A stretch of DNA of 64,000 nt from Lota lota. Its lineage: Eukaryota; Chordata; Actinopteri; Gadiformes; Lotidae. The translations under genes were made by a program, and so were the position numbers. The notes under the pieces are model-generated. The model had not been told where the DNA came from and searched no databases. It saw only the letters and a list, made by a program, of their open reading frames with translations. How positions within the stretch are numbered: the stretch's first letter is position 1; every line of letters begins with the position of its first letter. The stretch lies in assembly GCA_026745465.1 (NCBI GenBank), contig JACYXH010000473.1, forward strand, positions 5,109,191 to 5,173,190. Direction: 5' to 3'. Of this stretch, positions 38,381-64,000 are shown in pieces.

Positions 38381-39396
38381 TTTATTCTTAACACGTGGAA
38401 CATATAGTATAAAGATTTCATACTGAATAAATGATATTCATTAAGCCAAAAAAGGAAAAAAGGAATTTACATCAAGTTTTAGCTACATCGTCTGAAATAC
38501 AAATATGCAGAATCCGCATCACTGGAAAAAAATAAAAATAAAGAATCAAACAGTTTCTTTTCTTCTCCATCGGGGTAAGTGGGTTTGATTTTTCGCAGGA
38601 CCTCAACTGTTTACTACGGTATTTTCTGTTGAATGTTTGTTTATATTCTCTACACCTTGGACCAGAGTCAAACAGAAACAGGATTTGTGCATGGAGACGG
38701 GGAGGGTGGGTGTAGGGGGACAAATCGATGTCAAGTCATTCCTTGACGACGCCCGGGAAAGAGTTTGCGTAAGAGTAACTTTTTTTTATTGTCACAGATA
38801 AAAAAAAGAAAAAGAAAAAACCTATAAAAAAATTTGAAGAGTAACAGAGGTTTGGGGGGGAGAAAAGGTGAGGTGTGTGTGGTGTTAGGAGAATAGGGGG
38901 GAGTGTAATGTACAACATCTTAATATATATATACACGCTGCAGCTCAGACTGCAGCCAGAGTCGAGGACCAGTCCTACATGGAGGAGGGTGGGGGGGGGG
39001 GGGGGGGTGACTTTCTTTTACAAAGGGTCAAGTCATTACAATCAAGAGGGACAAAGAGAAGAGGTCAAGGTGTTGTCGCTTCACCCTACTTTGGAGGGGT
39101 GGGTGGGTGGGTGGGGCTCGTGCTCTTTCGTTCGTTCTCTTTCTCTCAACATTAGCTAAAATTTTTGCTTTTAAAAACTACAGTTTGCTGCCAAGCCAGC
39201 ATTTTTATCTCAGTGTGAAACAGTATTATTACAGTATGTTTACAGTTTGTCTTTTTTTTTCTTTTTCCAAAAAAAGGTGTACAGTACAGAAAAAAATAAA
39301 AAAAATAAACATCCTACAATCTACTGCGCAGGGCTCCCGTCGACAAGAAGAGTTTCCAGGGACCTGAGGAGCAGGCTCCTGCATTGTAGGAAGTGG

Positions 39397-39431
<35 letters not shown>

Positions 39432-40098
39432 GAGTATATAATATCCAAGGTTACAGCAATTAGAACCACACCGTGAGTCTTATTTAGCTTCCAAAACATG
39501 AACTAACAAGACCCCCCCCCACACCCCTGCAAGGCCCCCCTCTTTTGGAGGGGGAGGGGGGGGAACCCGGGCACATGAATCCCCCGAACTCACTGTAAAC
39601 GAGACAGCAACTTTGGTTACAGTTTACGTATTCATGTATTCATTTTTTAAGTATTTTTGTTTCATTTTCGTAAAAAAAAATTGTTCTTTTATTTAATTTG
39701 AGGGGCAACCCGTTCTCCTAGGCTAGATTCTCCACTTAACCGCTGTTCTCGCGCTAGCATTTTTCTTCCTCGCTTTAGGTCTTTCAGACGTTTAAAATCC
39801 ACAGCTACTTCATGATAGTCCTTCCTTTAGTGAGAAGCAGGGGGAGGGGGGTCAGTGGGGGGGGGGGGGGACAGTGGAATCCGAGGTGATTTTTGCATAA
39901 ATTAAAAAAAGAAAGAAAGAAATGAAAGGACAGTCCGTATTAGCTCTCTAAGTTCTCTGCACTCGCTCGCAACAGACACGCAAACACACACAAAAACAAA
40001 AATCTGGGTGGGGGAGGGTGGTGGTTTGGAAGGAAGAAGGGATGGGGGGGGGGGGGGCAAAGAGAAGAGAGTGGTGGCTTCAGTCCCCCTCATGGCTG
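38381..40098 (-). other. probable arid1a 3'UTR
   Basis: This stretch lies directly past the stop codon. AATAAA occurs on the minus strand at 38381-38386, giving about 1.7 kb of 3'UTR. It holds poly(G) runs at 38991-39007 and 39400-39429, which are poly(C) in the mRNA sense. No coding exon seen. The extent is inferred. Confidence 0.45.
39400..39429. repeat. poly(G) run, 30 bases
   Basis: Uninterrupted G homopolymer in the probable arid1a 3'UTR, read as poly(C) in the transcript. Confidence 0.85.
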
Positions 40099-54844
<14,746 letters not shown>

Positions 54845-55950
54845 CTGGAGGGAGAGGGGGGGGGGGGGGGGAGAGAGAAGAGAGTCCGTCAATACAAGCG
54901 ACAGCTGTATACACCTTGTATGAGAAAAATGGGGTAAAAAAAAAGAAAGAACGAATTACAGGTTGCAGAGGGGACGGGTAGGGGAAGTCAGTTCTACTCC
55001 CCGGCCGACGGCACACACATACACACACACACACACACACACGGCTCAAGGTGTATTTGCGGAATGTTGAGAAAATAAGGAAAACCCACATAAAGAGAAA
55101 TCCTTTCAGTCATATATGCCATCGAGGTCTGAGAGCATTTGTGATCTTTTTTTTGGCGATGATACAAAGGTCAGTCATTAAGTCAGCCAGCGGTGCAGGA
55201 AGGAGAGCGAGGGAGGGAGGGAGGGGCACGGCCAGATGATTATTGCGCTCGCCAGGGGAAGGTGTGTGTTTACATACACTGGCCAGCGTCACGTGGATCC
55301 CATGTGCTGCTGAGAAATGCAAGCTCATCTGCCAGTCACACCGGGGGAGGAGGAGGAGGAGGGTGGGAAGTAAAGAAAAAAAAACACCACACACTGGAAG
55401 GGAGCCAGCCGTTCCCAAGGAAATCTCACACGAGCACACACACACACTTAACAAGGGCTGGCTGCAGCACTGAAGCCGGTGGTTTTTTGCACTGAACACA
55501 CATTTTTTGTGTGTTATTTTTGGGATTGTGACCTGCTGGAGGGAGAAGCCCAGAGAGCGAGAGAGCAAGGGAGCGAGTGAGTTAGGGCGACAGGAGCTGA
55601 GTGCCAATTCAGTCAATAACCCAAGTCCCTGGCCTGTAGGGTAAGCCCCTTCCATCCCCTCCAACCAACACACACAACTTCCACCGCCTCTATGACGTCA
55701 CCAAAGTCAGCCCGAAGCGGTGAGAGTGACGAGACAATTACACACATACACTTTGTGGCGTCAGATGCTGTATTCGAATGTGTGTGTGTGTGTGTGTCAT
55801 GTGACAACACCCCCCCCCCCCCCGGTCCACAGAGGAGGAGGGGCTGATATGGGGGCGGGGGCTGGGCTAGGAAACCCACCAAGCTATGAAAGGCCTGGGA
55901 AATTAGCAACCCCCCTCCCACACATATGGATGGTGAGGGGAGGATTTGCT

Positions 55951-55980
<30 letters not shown>
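55951..55980. repeat. poly(G) run, 30 bases
   Basis: Uninterrupted G homopolymer; a shorter poly(C) lies at 55811-55823. Confidence 0.85.
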
Positions 55981-55982
<2 letters not shown>

Positions 55983-56653
55983 GCGGCACGCGCTTCCAGT
56001 CAAAAGATGAAGGGATTGGGAGCACAAAAGGCTCTGGAGAGGGCACAAAAGAGATCCAGTCCAGGCTTGCGGCTAACCGGGCTAGCCTCCTATGCAAACG
56101 TTTCCAAGTGATGTCTAAATATAAAACAACCACACAAACAGAAGGTGTTCGTGCCTCGCCGGGCCAACCCTACTACTCCTAATCTGAAGTCATTGATACA
56201 GGTCTCTCCAGCGCGCGCACGCACGCAAACACACACCCACAGTAACTGACTTGTACAAACCTGCTGACTGCAAAAGCCGGATGCAGAGAGAGTAAGAGTG
56301 TGAGTGAGCGAGCAACAAAGTGAGCAGGAGAGAGAGAGAGAAGGTGATGTTTGGCTACTCAGCAGAACACTCACTTGTTATCCCACCACGCAAACAACAT
56401 GAAATGAGGGAGCATTGTGTGTGGAAAAAGAGGTGTGTGTGTGTGGGCCATTCATTTGCAGAGTGGACACAAGATCGCACAAGGAAATCTTGCTGCACTG
56501 TAAAACACACACGCGCACTGCGCATAATTTCCCATCAGCCCGTGCATCGGGAAAGATCTGGAGGTTGTGGTGGAGACTGAATAAAGGTAAGAGGGATGCA
56601 AGCAAATACGCTGCAGCTCTGTCTCCCTTTTCCACGATACCTCAGCATCTCCT

Positions 56654-56668
56654 GCTATGGCGGCCATT
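56654..56668. promoter_or_regulatory. YY1-like palindromic site
   Basis: ATGGCGGCCATTTTG contains YY1-type GCCAT cores on both strands in a non-repetitive patch of the arid1a 5' intron. YY1 sites often sit near promoters, but no transcript start is shown. Confidence 0.3.
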
Positions 56669-57256
56669 TTGTGTGGGTTCCTTCCTACCAGTGCCCAATG
56701 TGTAACTTCCTTCAGAGCCTAGCCTCCCCAAAATGTTATCCTTTAAATTATAGCAAAGTCGCCACATACAGAAAAATATTTTACTCCCAAGAACCTGAAT
56801 AAAAATATGATTTTTAAATCAATTATACGAGACAAAAGTAGTTTACTATACACAACTACAAGCGTACACAAATGCAATTGCACTGCCCGGGATTGATTGA
56901 TTCTGATCAGCACCACTGTTGCTCTGACTAAGCCGGGGCCCCCTCCCTCCCTCCCTCCCTCTCTTACTCCCCCCCACCGCTCTCTCCCGTTCCAAGTCGT
57001 CTGCGCTCGTCCTTAATGTATTCCATTTGCAGATTACTTCACTCAATCAATCAAGGCCCGACCAACCGGGGCCCATTAGTCTGCAAGGCAGGCCCGGCTT
57101 TAGGACGTCCTCTTTTTTTTTTCCTTCTTCTTATCGCCTTCTCTGTATATTTTACTTACTCCGTGAGAAGCAGCACACACAAAAAAATAGGCAAGAGAAA
57201 GAAAGTGGTACAGAGGTTAGGTGGCAGTGCACCAGGAGCACCCCCATCACCCGTCC

Positions 57257-57258
<2 letters not shown>

Positions 57259-57346
<88 letters not shown>
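57259..57346. repeat. (AT)n microsatellite
   Basis: About 44 uninterrupted AT units. Confidence 0.95.
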
Positions 57347-57349
<3 letters not shown>

Positions 57350-57545
57350 GAACGTGGGAGCCAAGACGCAGCCTGCTAGTGAAACAGGATCTGGCAACCC
57401 TGGGTCTGGGGGTGGGCGGTGCGGAGTTCAGCTTTCAGTCACACACTCTCCATGACCCTCTCTCGCTCCTTGTCAGTCTGGGGCTGCTCGCCTACTGGCT
57501 GGCAGGCTTCCTGTTCTCAGACCTCAGTGCACAACAAGCGCGCGT

Positions 57546-57548
<3 letters not shown>

Positions 57549-57594
<46 letters not shown>
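57549..57594. repeat. (AC)n microsatellite
   Basis: About 23 AC units; a poly(G) run follows at 57720-57737 and (GT)n at 58023-58054. Confidence 0.9.
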
Positions 57595-57597
<3 letters not shown>

Positions 57598-58018
57598 TGT
57601 GTCTCAAGCTTTCTCTAGCCCACTGTCTCTCTCACTCTCCTCTTGAAGCAGCGGCGGTCAGTGTAGTTGTGGGAGCGGGCGGAGGCAGGGGTGAGGGTGG
57701 AGTGTGTATGTGTGTGTGTGTGGGGGGGGGGGGGGGGTAGCCAGGATCAAAATAAAAGAATGCATTCAGCATCTCAGGCGCTGCCATGGTTACCGCAGCT
57801 CCACGTGCGTCGGTCAACACATTAGAGCAGACAGTCTCTCTTCTCCCTTCTCCCCCTTAGCTCCCCCTCCCGCAGCAGTTCCATCTAGCCATCGCTCTCT
57901 TCTCAGCTTCTGTGTGTGTGTGTGTGTATGTGCCTCGTCCTTCTGTGTGTGCATGTGTCTCCCTTGCCACTCTCAATTCTCTCCCTTGGCCTCCCTCACT
58001 GTGTGTGAGAGATAGAGA

Positions 58019-58056
<38 letters not shown>

Positions 58057-58523
58057 CAGGGTCACTGTGCAGTCAGTGTTACTACTACTACTACCACCAT
58101 GTCTACTACTACAAAGAAACAAAAAAAAGCCTGTCATTGTTGTGGATAACACCGCCACCCCCTCCCCCACCCACCGCTTTAATTCACACTCATTCACCAG
58201 CAGTCACCAAGCTGTGGAGGCTTGAAAGACACACATAACACACTGCAGTATGAAAACCACACCACACAAACACACACCTGAGTTGCAACAAGCCCTGTCC
58301 CTCCAGACCCAGCAGGGCTGCATTAGCATGGGGATAATAAGGGGAGGCAGGAATGCTGGTGTGTGCAGGCCTGGGCGTGCCCCTCCTACAGCAGGAGACA
58401 GGGAGAGACGACACGCTGGGACCTGGGCCCTACGGCACTGCAACACCCCCGGCCCTCACCCCCAATGGATAAAGCCAGGCCAGAACCAACAAGAAGAACC
58501 AAAAGGACGCGCCTATCCAAACT

Positions 58524-58577
<54 letters not shown>
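58524..58577. repeat. poly(C) run, 54 bases
   Basis: The longest homopolymer in the window, uninterrupted. True length is uncertain. Confidence 0.85.
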
Positions 58578-58766
58578 ACATCTCCCCATCACTGACACCC
58601 CTCCTCCCAGTGGTGCAGGGCTGCACTTCACCATCAGGGGGCACTACCACCCCACTGTGCAGAAAGAACCACAGAGAGAGAGTGGATTGGAGAGGCCCCT
58701 TCCTCATACAGCAGCAGCCATTACAGGATTTCTCTAACACACACACAACAGCCAAGCAAAGAGCAT

Positions 58767-58796
<30 letters not shown>
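58767..58796. repeat. poly(G) run, 30 bases
   Basis: Lies 189 bases after the 54-base poly(C) on the same strand, so the two could pair. Confidence 0.85.
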
Positions 58797-58800
<4 letters not shown>

Positions 58801-60081
58801 TTGCATTGCTTCATGTTGATGCCAGTGACATGTGGGGGGGGGGTGATCTACAACGCTCTGGAGATGTGGGGATAGCGGTCACACCCACCCCATGACAGAC
58901 AGACTACTGGCAGTAGGCCCCGCACTTCCTGTGACAAGCAGAAGATACAAACAGCGGACAACCAATCAAAAGTGGTGAGTGAATGCAAATTATTCTTTTT
59001 TTTGATAACAAGCAATATGCCTCTATTTTGAAAAGGCCTTGTTAGTCAACCCCTCATTTAGTAGTTTTTTTTAATCACTAATGCACAAATACCCACCGCT
59101 TGTTGTTCCAAGACAAAGCTGAACTGTCAAAAACTGAACAAACTGATCAATTACTTCAAATTTCCATTGCTTAGCCTTCTCCTCAGGTTTGGCCCTGATT
59201 GGGGTCAAACAAACACACCCGAGCACACACACAAAAACACACACAGAAGCGCACACAAAAAAAACACACAAGCACACCTGAAGCCTTGTAGCCTAGACTC
59301 TGACCACCCAACGCGCTGTCTCCCATGATCTGGTCCGGTGGAGATCCAATGAGTCCCCTCTGCAACTAAATCACTACGTACAACCCTTTCAGAAGCATGC
59401 TTCTGTAGCGTGTCCTCCTTGTAAAAAAAAGCTTGTGATGTTTGACAGTAGCTAAATGACGCCGTTATGTCAACTTTATACAATAGTGTTTTGCCACATG
59501 CAAACAAACACGGGTTTGGGGTCTGAATTGTTTAATCGAGCCGAGTGACGAGATGGATGGCGGTTTCCATGACGACGACACTGATGATAGCGCAAATGGT
59601 CGCACAACGTGGCAAAGTGGTCAGGGACAATGCGGTCATACGTGTCCCTGGTCCCAGGCAGCTGTGAATACGATTCAGCTATGATCAGATTCGAATGTGG
59701 CCTGAATGAGGGTTGGATGTGTACACACACCTGAATTTTAAGTTGCATCCGGTTTGAATGAAATCCGGGTAAATAGACACCAGGGAAATTCACTGGTCCG
59801 GGTTGTCATGAAACGGGGGGTTGCAGGGGTAGTGTGTGTGTGTGTCTGTGTAGTAAGGGGGGTTGGCGGCCTGATTGCTCTGAATAATAGGGTAGTGGTG
59901 TGTTTGCCTGTCAGTGTGTGCGTGTGACTAGGTGGAAGGGGTGCTTTTGTGTTGGTGACAATAGTCGTGTGTGTGTGGGGAGGGGGGGGGGGTCCCATGG
60001 CAGACAGATGCCCAAATGACGCATGCAGCTGCCCCAGCCTGGGGTTAAAAGGGCTGCTAAGATTCAGAGGGGTACTGGGAC

Positions 60082-60225
<144 letters not shown>

Positions 60226-60646
60226 CGCTGCTGAGGTGCCTGGTACTGCTATGTAATTAATTAAGAGATGTGGAACAGGACGGAAATGGATACATCTATA
60301 TTATAGACATATGTTTATATAATGGATAAGGTTATTTGATGGCTTTGGAGTAAAACGTTTCCTTTATGTAGATTCAGCTAGTCTTTAAGACAAAATCTGT
60401 GGGAGAGAGCAAGAGAGAACACAGGAGTTAGGAAAGAAATAAAGGAAATAGGGAGAAGAAGGAGGAAATAGAGAAGAGGGTGTGTATGTGTGTGAGAGAG
60501 GGATGGATAAAGAAAGATAGGGAGCAAAAGAGATGTGGGAGGACAGTGCTGCAGTCAGCCACACAGGCTTTGTGCTGCTGCAAAACTAGCTCAGCCCAGC
60601 AGAAACTGAGGCGAGAGGGGAGGGGCACAGGAGTGTATGCGGGCAG

Positions 60647-60789
<143 letters not shown>

Positions 60790-60979
60790 CAGCGGCTGCG
60801 TGCGCAGCAACAGAGTGAGAGATGAGAGCAGAAGAAAAAAGAAAAAAAATGAGCTTGTGTTTTGCTGGTGAAAAGAAGAGAAAAAAAAAAGAGAAAAATA
60901 TATAGCGCAATTCAATGAACCAAATGCAAAACAATACACTGTCAGCAGATTGAATGTTCTAAAGTACATTGATTAAAAA

Positions 60980-61860
60980 TCATATACAGGAGGCAGTAGA
61001 CTGAGAGAAAGCGCAAGAGCGCAGGGCAGAGAAGGGAAAGAGAGCAGAGGAGAAGAGAGACAGAACAGAGCCGAACAGAGAGGAGGAGGAGGAGGAGGAG
61101 GAGGAGGAGTGAGAGTGATCTTGTGAGCGAGAGCGCGTGCGCGAGAGAGAGAGAGAGAGAGAGAACGAGAGAGGCCGAGGCACCCGGGAATCTGAATGCA
61201 CTAACACACGCACACACACACACGCAGGCAGGAAGCAAACGGCCCCCCAGAATAGCAACAGGAAACTGGCCCCGGACTCTGAATAACGAAAGCCGCTCCG
61301 CAGAGCCCTCGCAAAACAAGGCTGAGCCGAGCTGCGTTACGAAAGCTGATTTACAGAGGGGGAAAGAGAGAGAGCGCTAGAGAGAGCTAGAGAGAGAGAG
61401 AAAGATAGCTGTGAGAGATAGAGAGCAGGAGCCGTACAAGAGACAGAGAGAGAAAACAGCAAGAGCGAAAGAGATAGAGTGGAGTGAGAGAGAGAGTGAA
61501 AGAGAGAGAGCAAGAGGGCGAAAGAGAGACCAAGAGATAGAGAGCAAGAGAGAGCGAAAGAGTGTGCAGCTGATTTAAAGGGAACGAGAGGGAGAAGAAA
61601 AATAGGGGAGGGAGGGAGAGGAGCCGAGGGAGAGAAAGGGAGAGTGAACGCGAGAAGGGGAGGGGATGAGGCACAGGCATGAGGAAGAGCAGAAGCGGGC
61701 AAACGGAGAGAGAGAGAGAACATGAATATAGATTTGAAAAAGAGGAAGGAGAGCGGGGAGAGGCAGGCAGAGTCATCACAAAAAAAGTGAGAACACGAGA
61801 AATGGAGAGAAAACACAAGTATAGTATTACAAAAAAGGCACAGGGGCGGAAGAACAATTC
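60980..61860. repeat. purine-rich (GA/GAG) domain
   Basis: Nearly 900 bases dominated by A and G on the plus strand, including a (GAG)n run at 61079-61109 and many GAGAGA blocks. A mixed-base island at about 61240-61345 interrupts it. Frames crossing it encode only Arg/Glu or Ser/Leu repeats. Confidence 0.8.
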
Positions 61861-61898
61861 TTACATGGTTGTGTGAGCGGGGGTGTGTGTAAAAGATG

Positions 61899-62056
<158 letters not shown>

Positions 62057-63349
62057 AAGGGTGGAGGTTGGTAGAAGTGGGCTCGGCCTAGTAGGCCAAC
62101 CGCTCCAGTGCTGTCTCTCAACATGAACGTGGCTACGTGAGTCAGATCTGAGCTACAAGCTATGGCTTGGCTAGGCTACAGTCAATGGCGATTGTTGTGC
62201 GGTTTGGCTAAACTAGGCTAGGCTAGGACAGTGATATAATGTGACTGCAGAGGGGGTCCGAGAAGGCCGGGGTGGTTTGGGAGAGTGGTGAATGGCAGGA
62301 GGGACCCAAGTGTCTAAAGATGGGCCAAGCTAGTGCTGAATGATTGTTTTCCTAATAATTCCCATTGATTCTCAAAATAAAAACGTACAGAAAGCAATGC
62401 ATGGATAGTTGAGAATTGATTGCCGTGTGGTCTCCAGTTAACGTTTTTATGTTTTTATGGTTTGTCCACCGGTGCACCGTAGTTTACTTATACTATTTTG
62501 TGAAGCAGTAATATTGTAATGTTTTGCTGTAGCTATTATATTTGAAGACGTATTGTTCCATTTCCTGTTAACATATATTGGCTTTGACGGCATGTCAGGC
62601 TAAAACACAATACATCCTTAACAACCTAGAAGTAATGGCTATGAAAGTTCAAATCCTATGGTTTCAAAAGAGTCGTGCGTTGAAGCGGGGTCTGGAAGGA
62701 GCAACATCATGAAGTGAGTATCATTTGCCAAAGACTTTGAGTAGCCTATATAAATGCATTAGACTCAACAGTTTATCATCATCTTTGTTCTACTCTCAAG
62801 CTCTAGATTCTTGGTTTGACCAATATTATTTGCTGGTCACCGTTCATTATTCTGGTGCAATGTCCGTCCTACATGCTATGCTGGCCAATTTTGAGGTGTA
62901 ATTTTTTTTATATAAAACCCTAAGCCTACATATCCACACTGGGTGCTCATGAAGGCTCCCAGCTCCAACGTGACAACCAAGCCATCCTAGCCAACCGCCA
63001 GACGTTACCTATAGCCGGAGCCCATACCAGCATATGCAGCACATCACCAAAGAGAGAGAGTCTCTCCCAAAGGGAGAGACAAAAGGCACGCTTGGGAAAC
63101 GTGCTGGGAGGGGAAGTGGGAGGTGGCAATATGGTCGCTTTGAGGAGGAAAGGGGGAAGGGGGGTGTGAGGAAAAGTGTGTGTGACCAACATGTGACCCT
63201 AGACTCCAGTCCAGATGCATTCAGACAGTTCCTCCACATCTAAGGAGGGGAGGGGCGTTCAGGATTAACCCCCATCCCCCCCCCACACACGCAAGAAAGG
63301 GCTCCACATAAAGACCTGGTAGAGCACAAGAGAAGATAAAAAAAAACAG

Positions 63350-63465
<116 letters not shown>

Positions 63466-64000
63466 ATCCCGTTCCCACGGGGCTGACGGCGACAGGGAAG
63501 TGTCACTTCCAGGGAGAGAGCAGTCACATGGGGTAGGCTGCAAGTGACAGGAGCGGGACAGACCCCCCCCCCCCTCCCCTTTCAAGGACCGCAAGCTTTG
63601 ACACAACCACCCACCACCTCGCCTGGAGCCCCATCCCCAGAGAAACCCATGTCCAAATGAACATTTCAACAGCTTTGCGTTTTTCTCATTATTGTTATTG
63701 CCCACATCCCTCAATGAAACGATCATTATGTTCACCTCATGATAATGGTGCCTAGGTTGTGTGGCTTTACTTCAGCAAAGCATAGGCTTTCATTGTTGTG
63801 AGCAACAGGACCTGATACAATCCTATTGGTACACCAAAGTCTACACCAATGTAGGCAAGAGCGGTATCAGCGGTACAGCATACACACACCAGGACCTGTG
63901 CGCAGGACACAAACCTGAAATACACCGGCCTTCACCTTTAAATGAAGCTACTCCTATTGCCGTTTTGAGTGACAACAAAATGTGCCTCTGTTTTAGAAAG

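Overview
This window looks like teleost fish nuclear DNA. It has intron-rich vertebrate genes with GT-AG introns, fish-type Tc1 and hAT transposon remnants, and a heavy load of dinucleotide repeats and long poly(G)/poly(C) runs. Three conserved vertebrate genes were identified by reading their proteins. All lie on the minus strand, so each runs from right to left: arid1a (54844 down to 40099, entering the window without its first exons), zdhhc18 (36243 down to about 31.4 kb) and tent5b/FAM46B (12613 down to 7509). From memory, the human orthologues ARID1A, ZDHHC18 and TENT5B are neighbours in the same order on chromosome 1p36.11, so this is a conserved block. The species cannot be fixed from the sequence. 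The extreme short-tandem-repeat load resembles that described for cod-like fishes, but that is only a suggestion.

Layout. 1-6.7 kb: gene-free, with microsatellites and a perfect 20-bp palindrome. 6.7-12.6 kb: tent5b, two coding exons around a 3.9-kb intron. 12.6-31.3 kb: intergenic, with a 650-bp terminal-inverted-repeat element, a tRNA-derived SINE, a hAT miniature element, a decayed Tc1 transposon with a long hairpin next to it, a GC-rich island and a TTAAAGG-ended miniature element. 31.4-36.2 kb: zdhhc18, eight coding exons, with a second hAT miniature element in intron 6. 36.2-40.1 kb: zdhhc18 upstream region and the probable arid1a 3'UTR. 40.1-54.8 kb: sixteen arid1a coding exons giving 1695 codons in one continuous frame, with a 31-bp minisatellite in the intron that splits the ARID coding sequence. 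54.8-64 kb: no coding exon found. It is probably a 5' intron of arid1a, filled with (GT/AC)n, (AT)n, poly(C), poly(G) and polypurine tracts.

The three genes do not form a pathway or operon. arid1a encodes the DNA-binding subunit of the BAF (SWI/SNF) chromatin remodeller, zdhhc18 a Golgi-type protein palmitoyltransferase and tent5b a non-canonical poly(A) polymerase.

I found no new multi-gene system. The most notable finding is an AT-AC (U12-type, minor-spliceosome) intron in zdhhc18. It has an exact ATATCCTTT donor, a U12-like branch site and an AC acceptor, and it is the only junction I found that keeps both the frame and the family's conserved residues.
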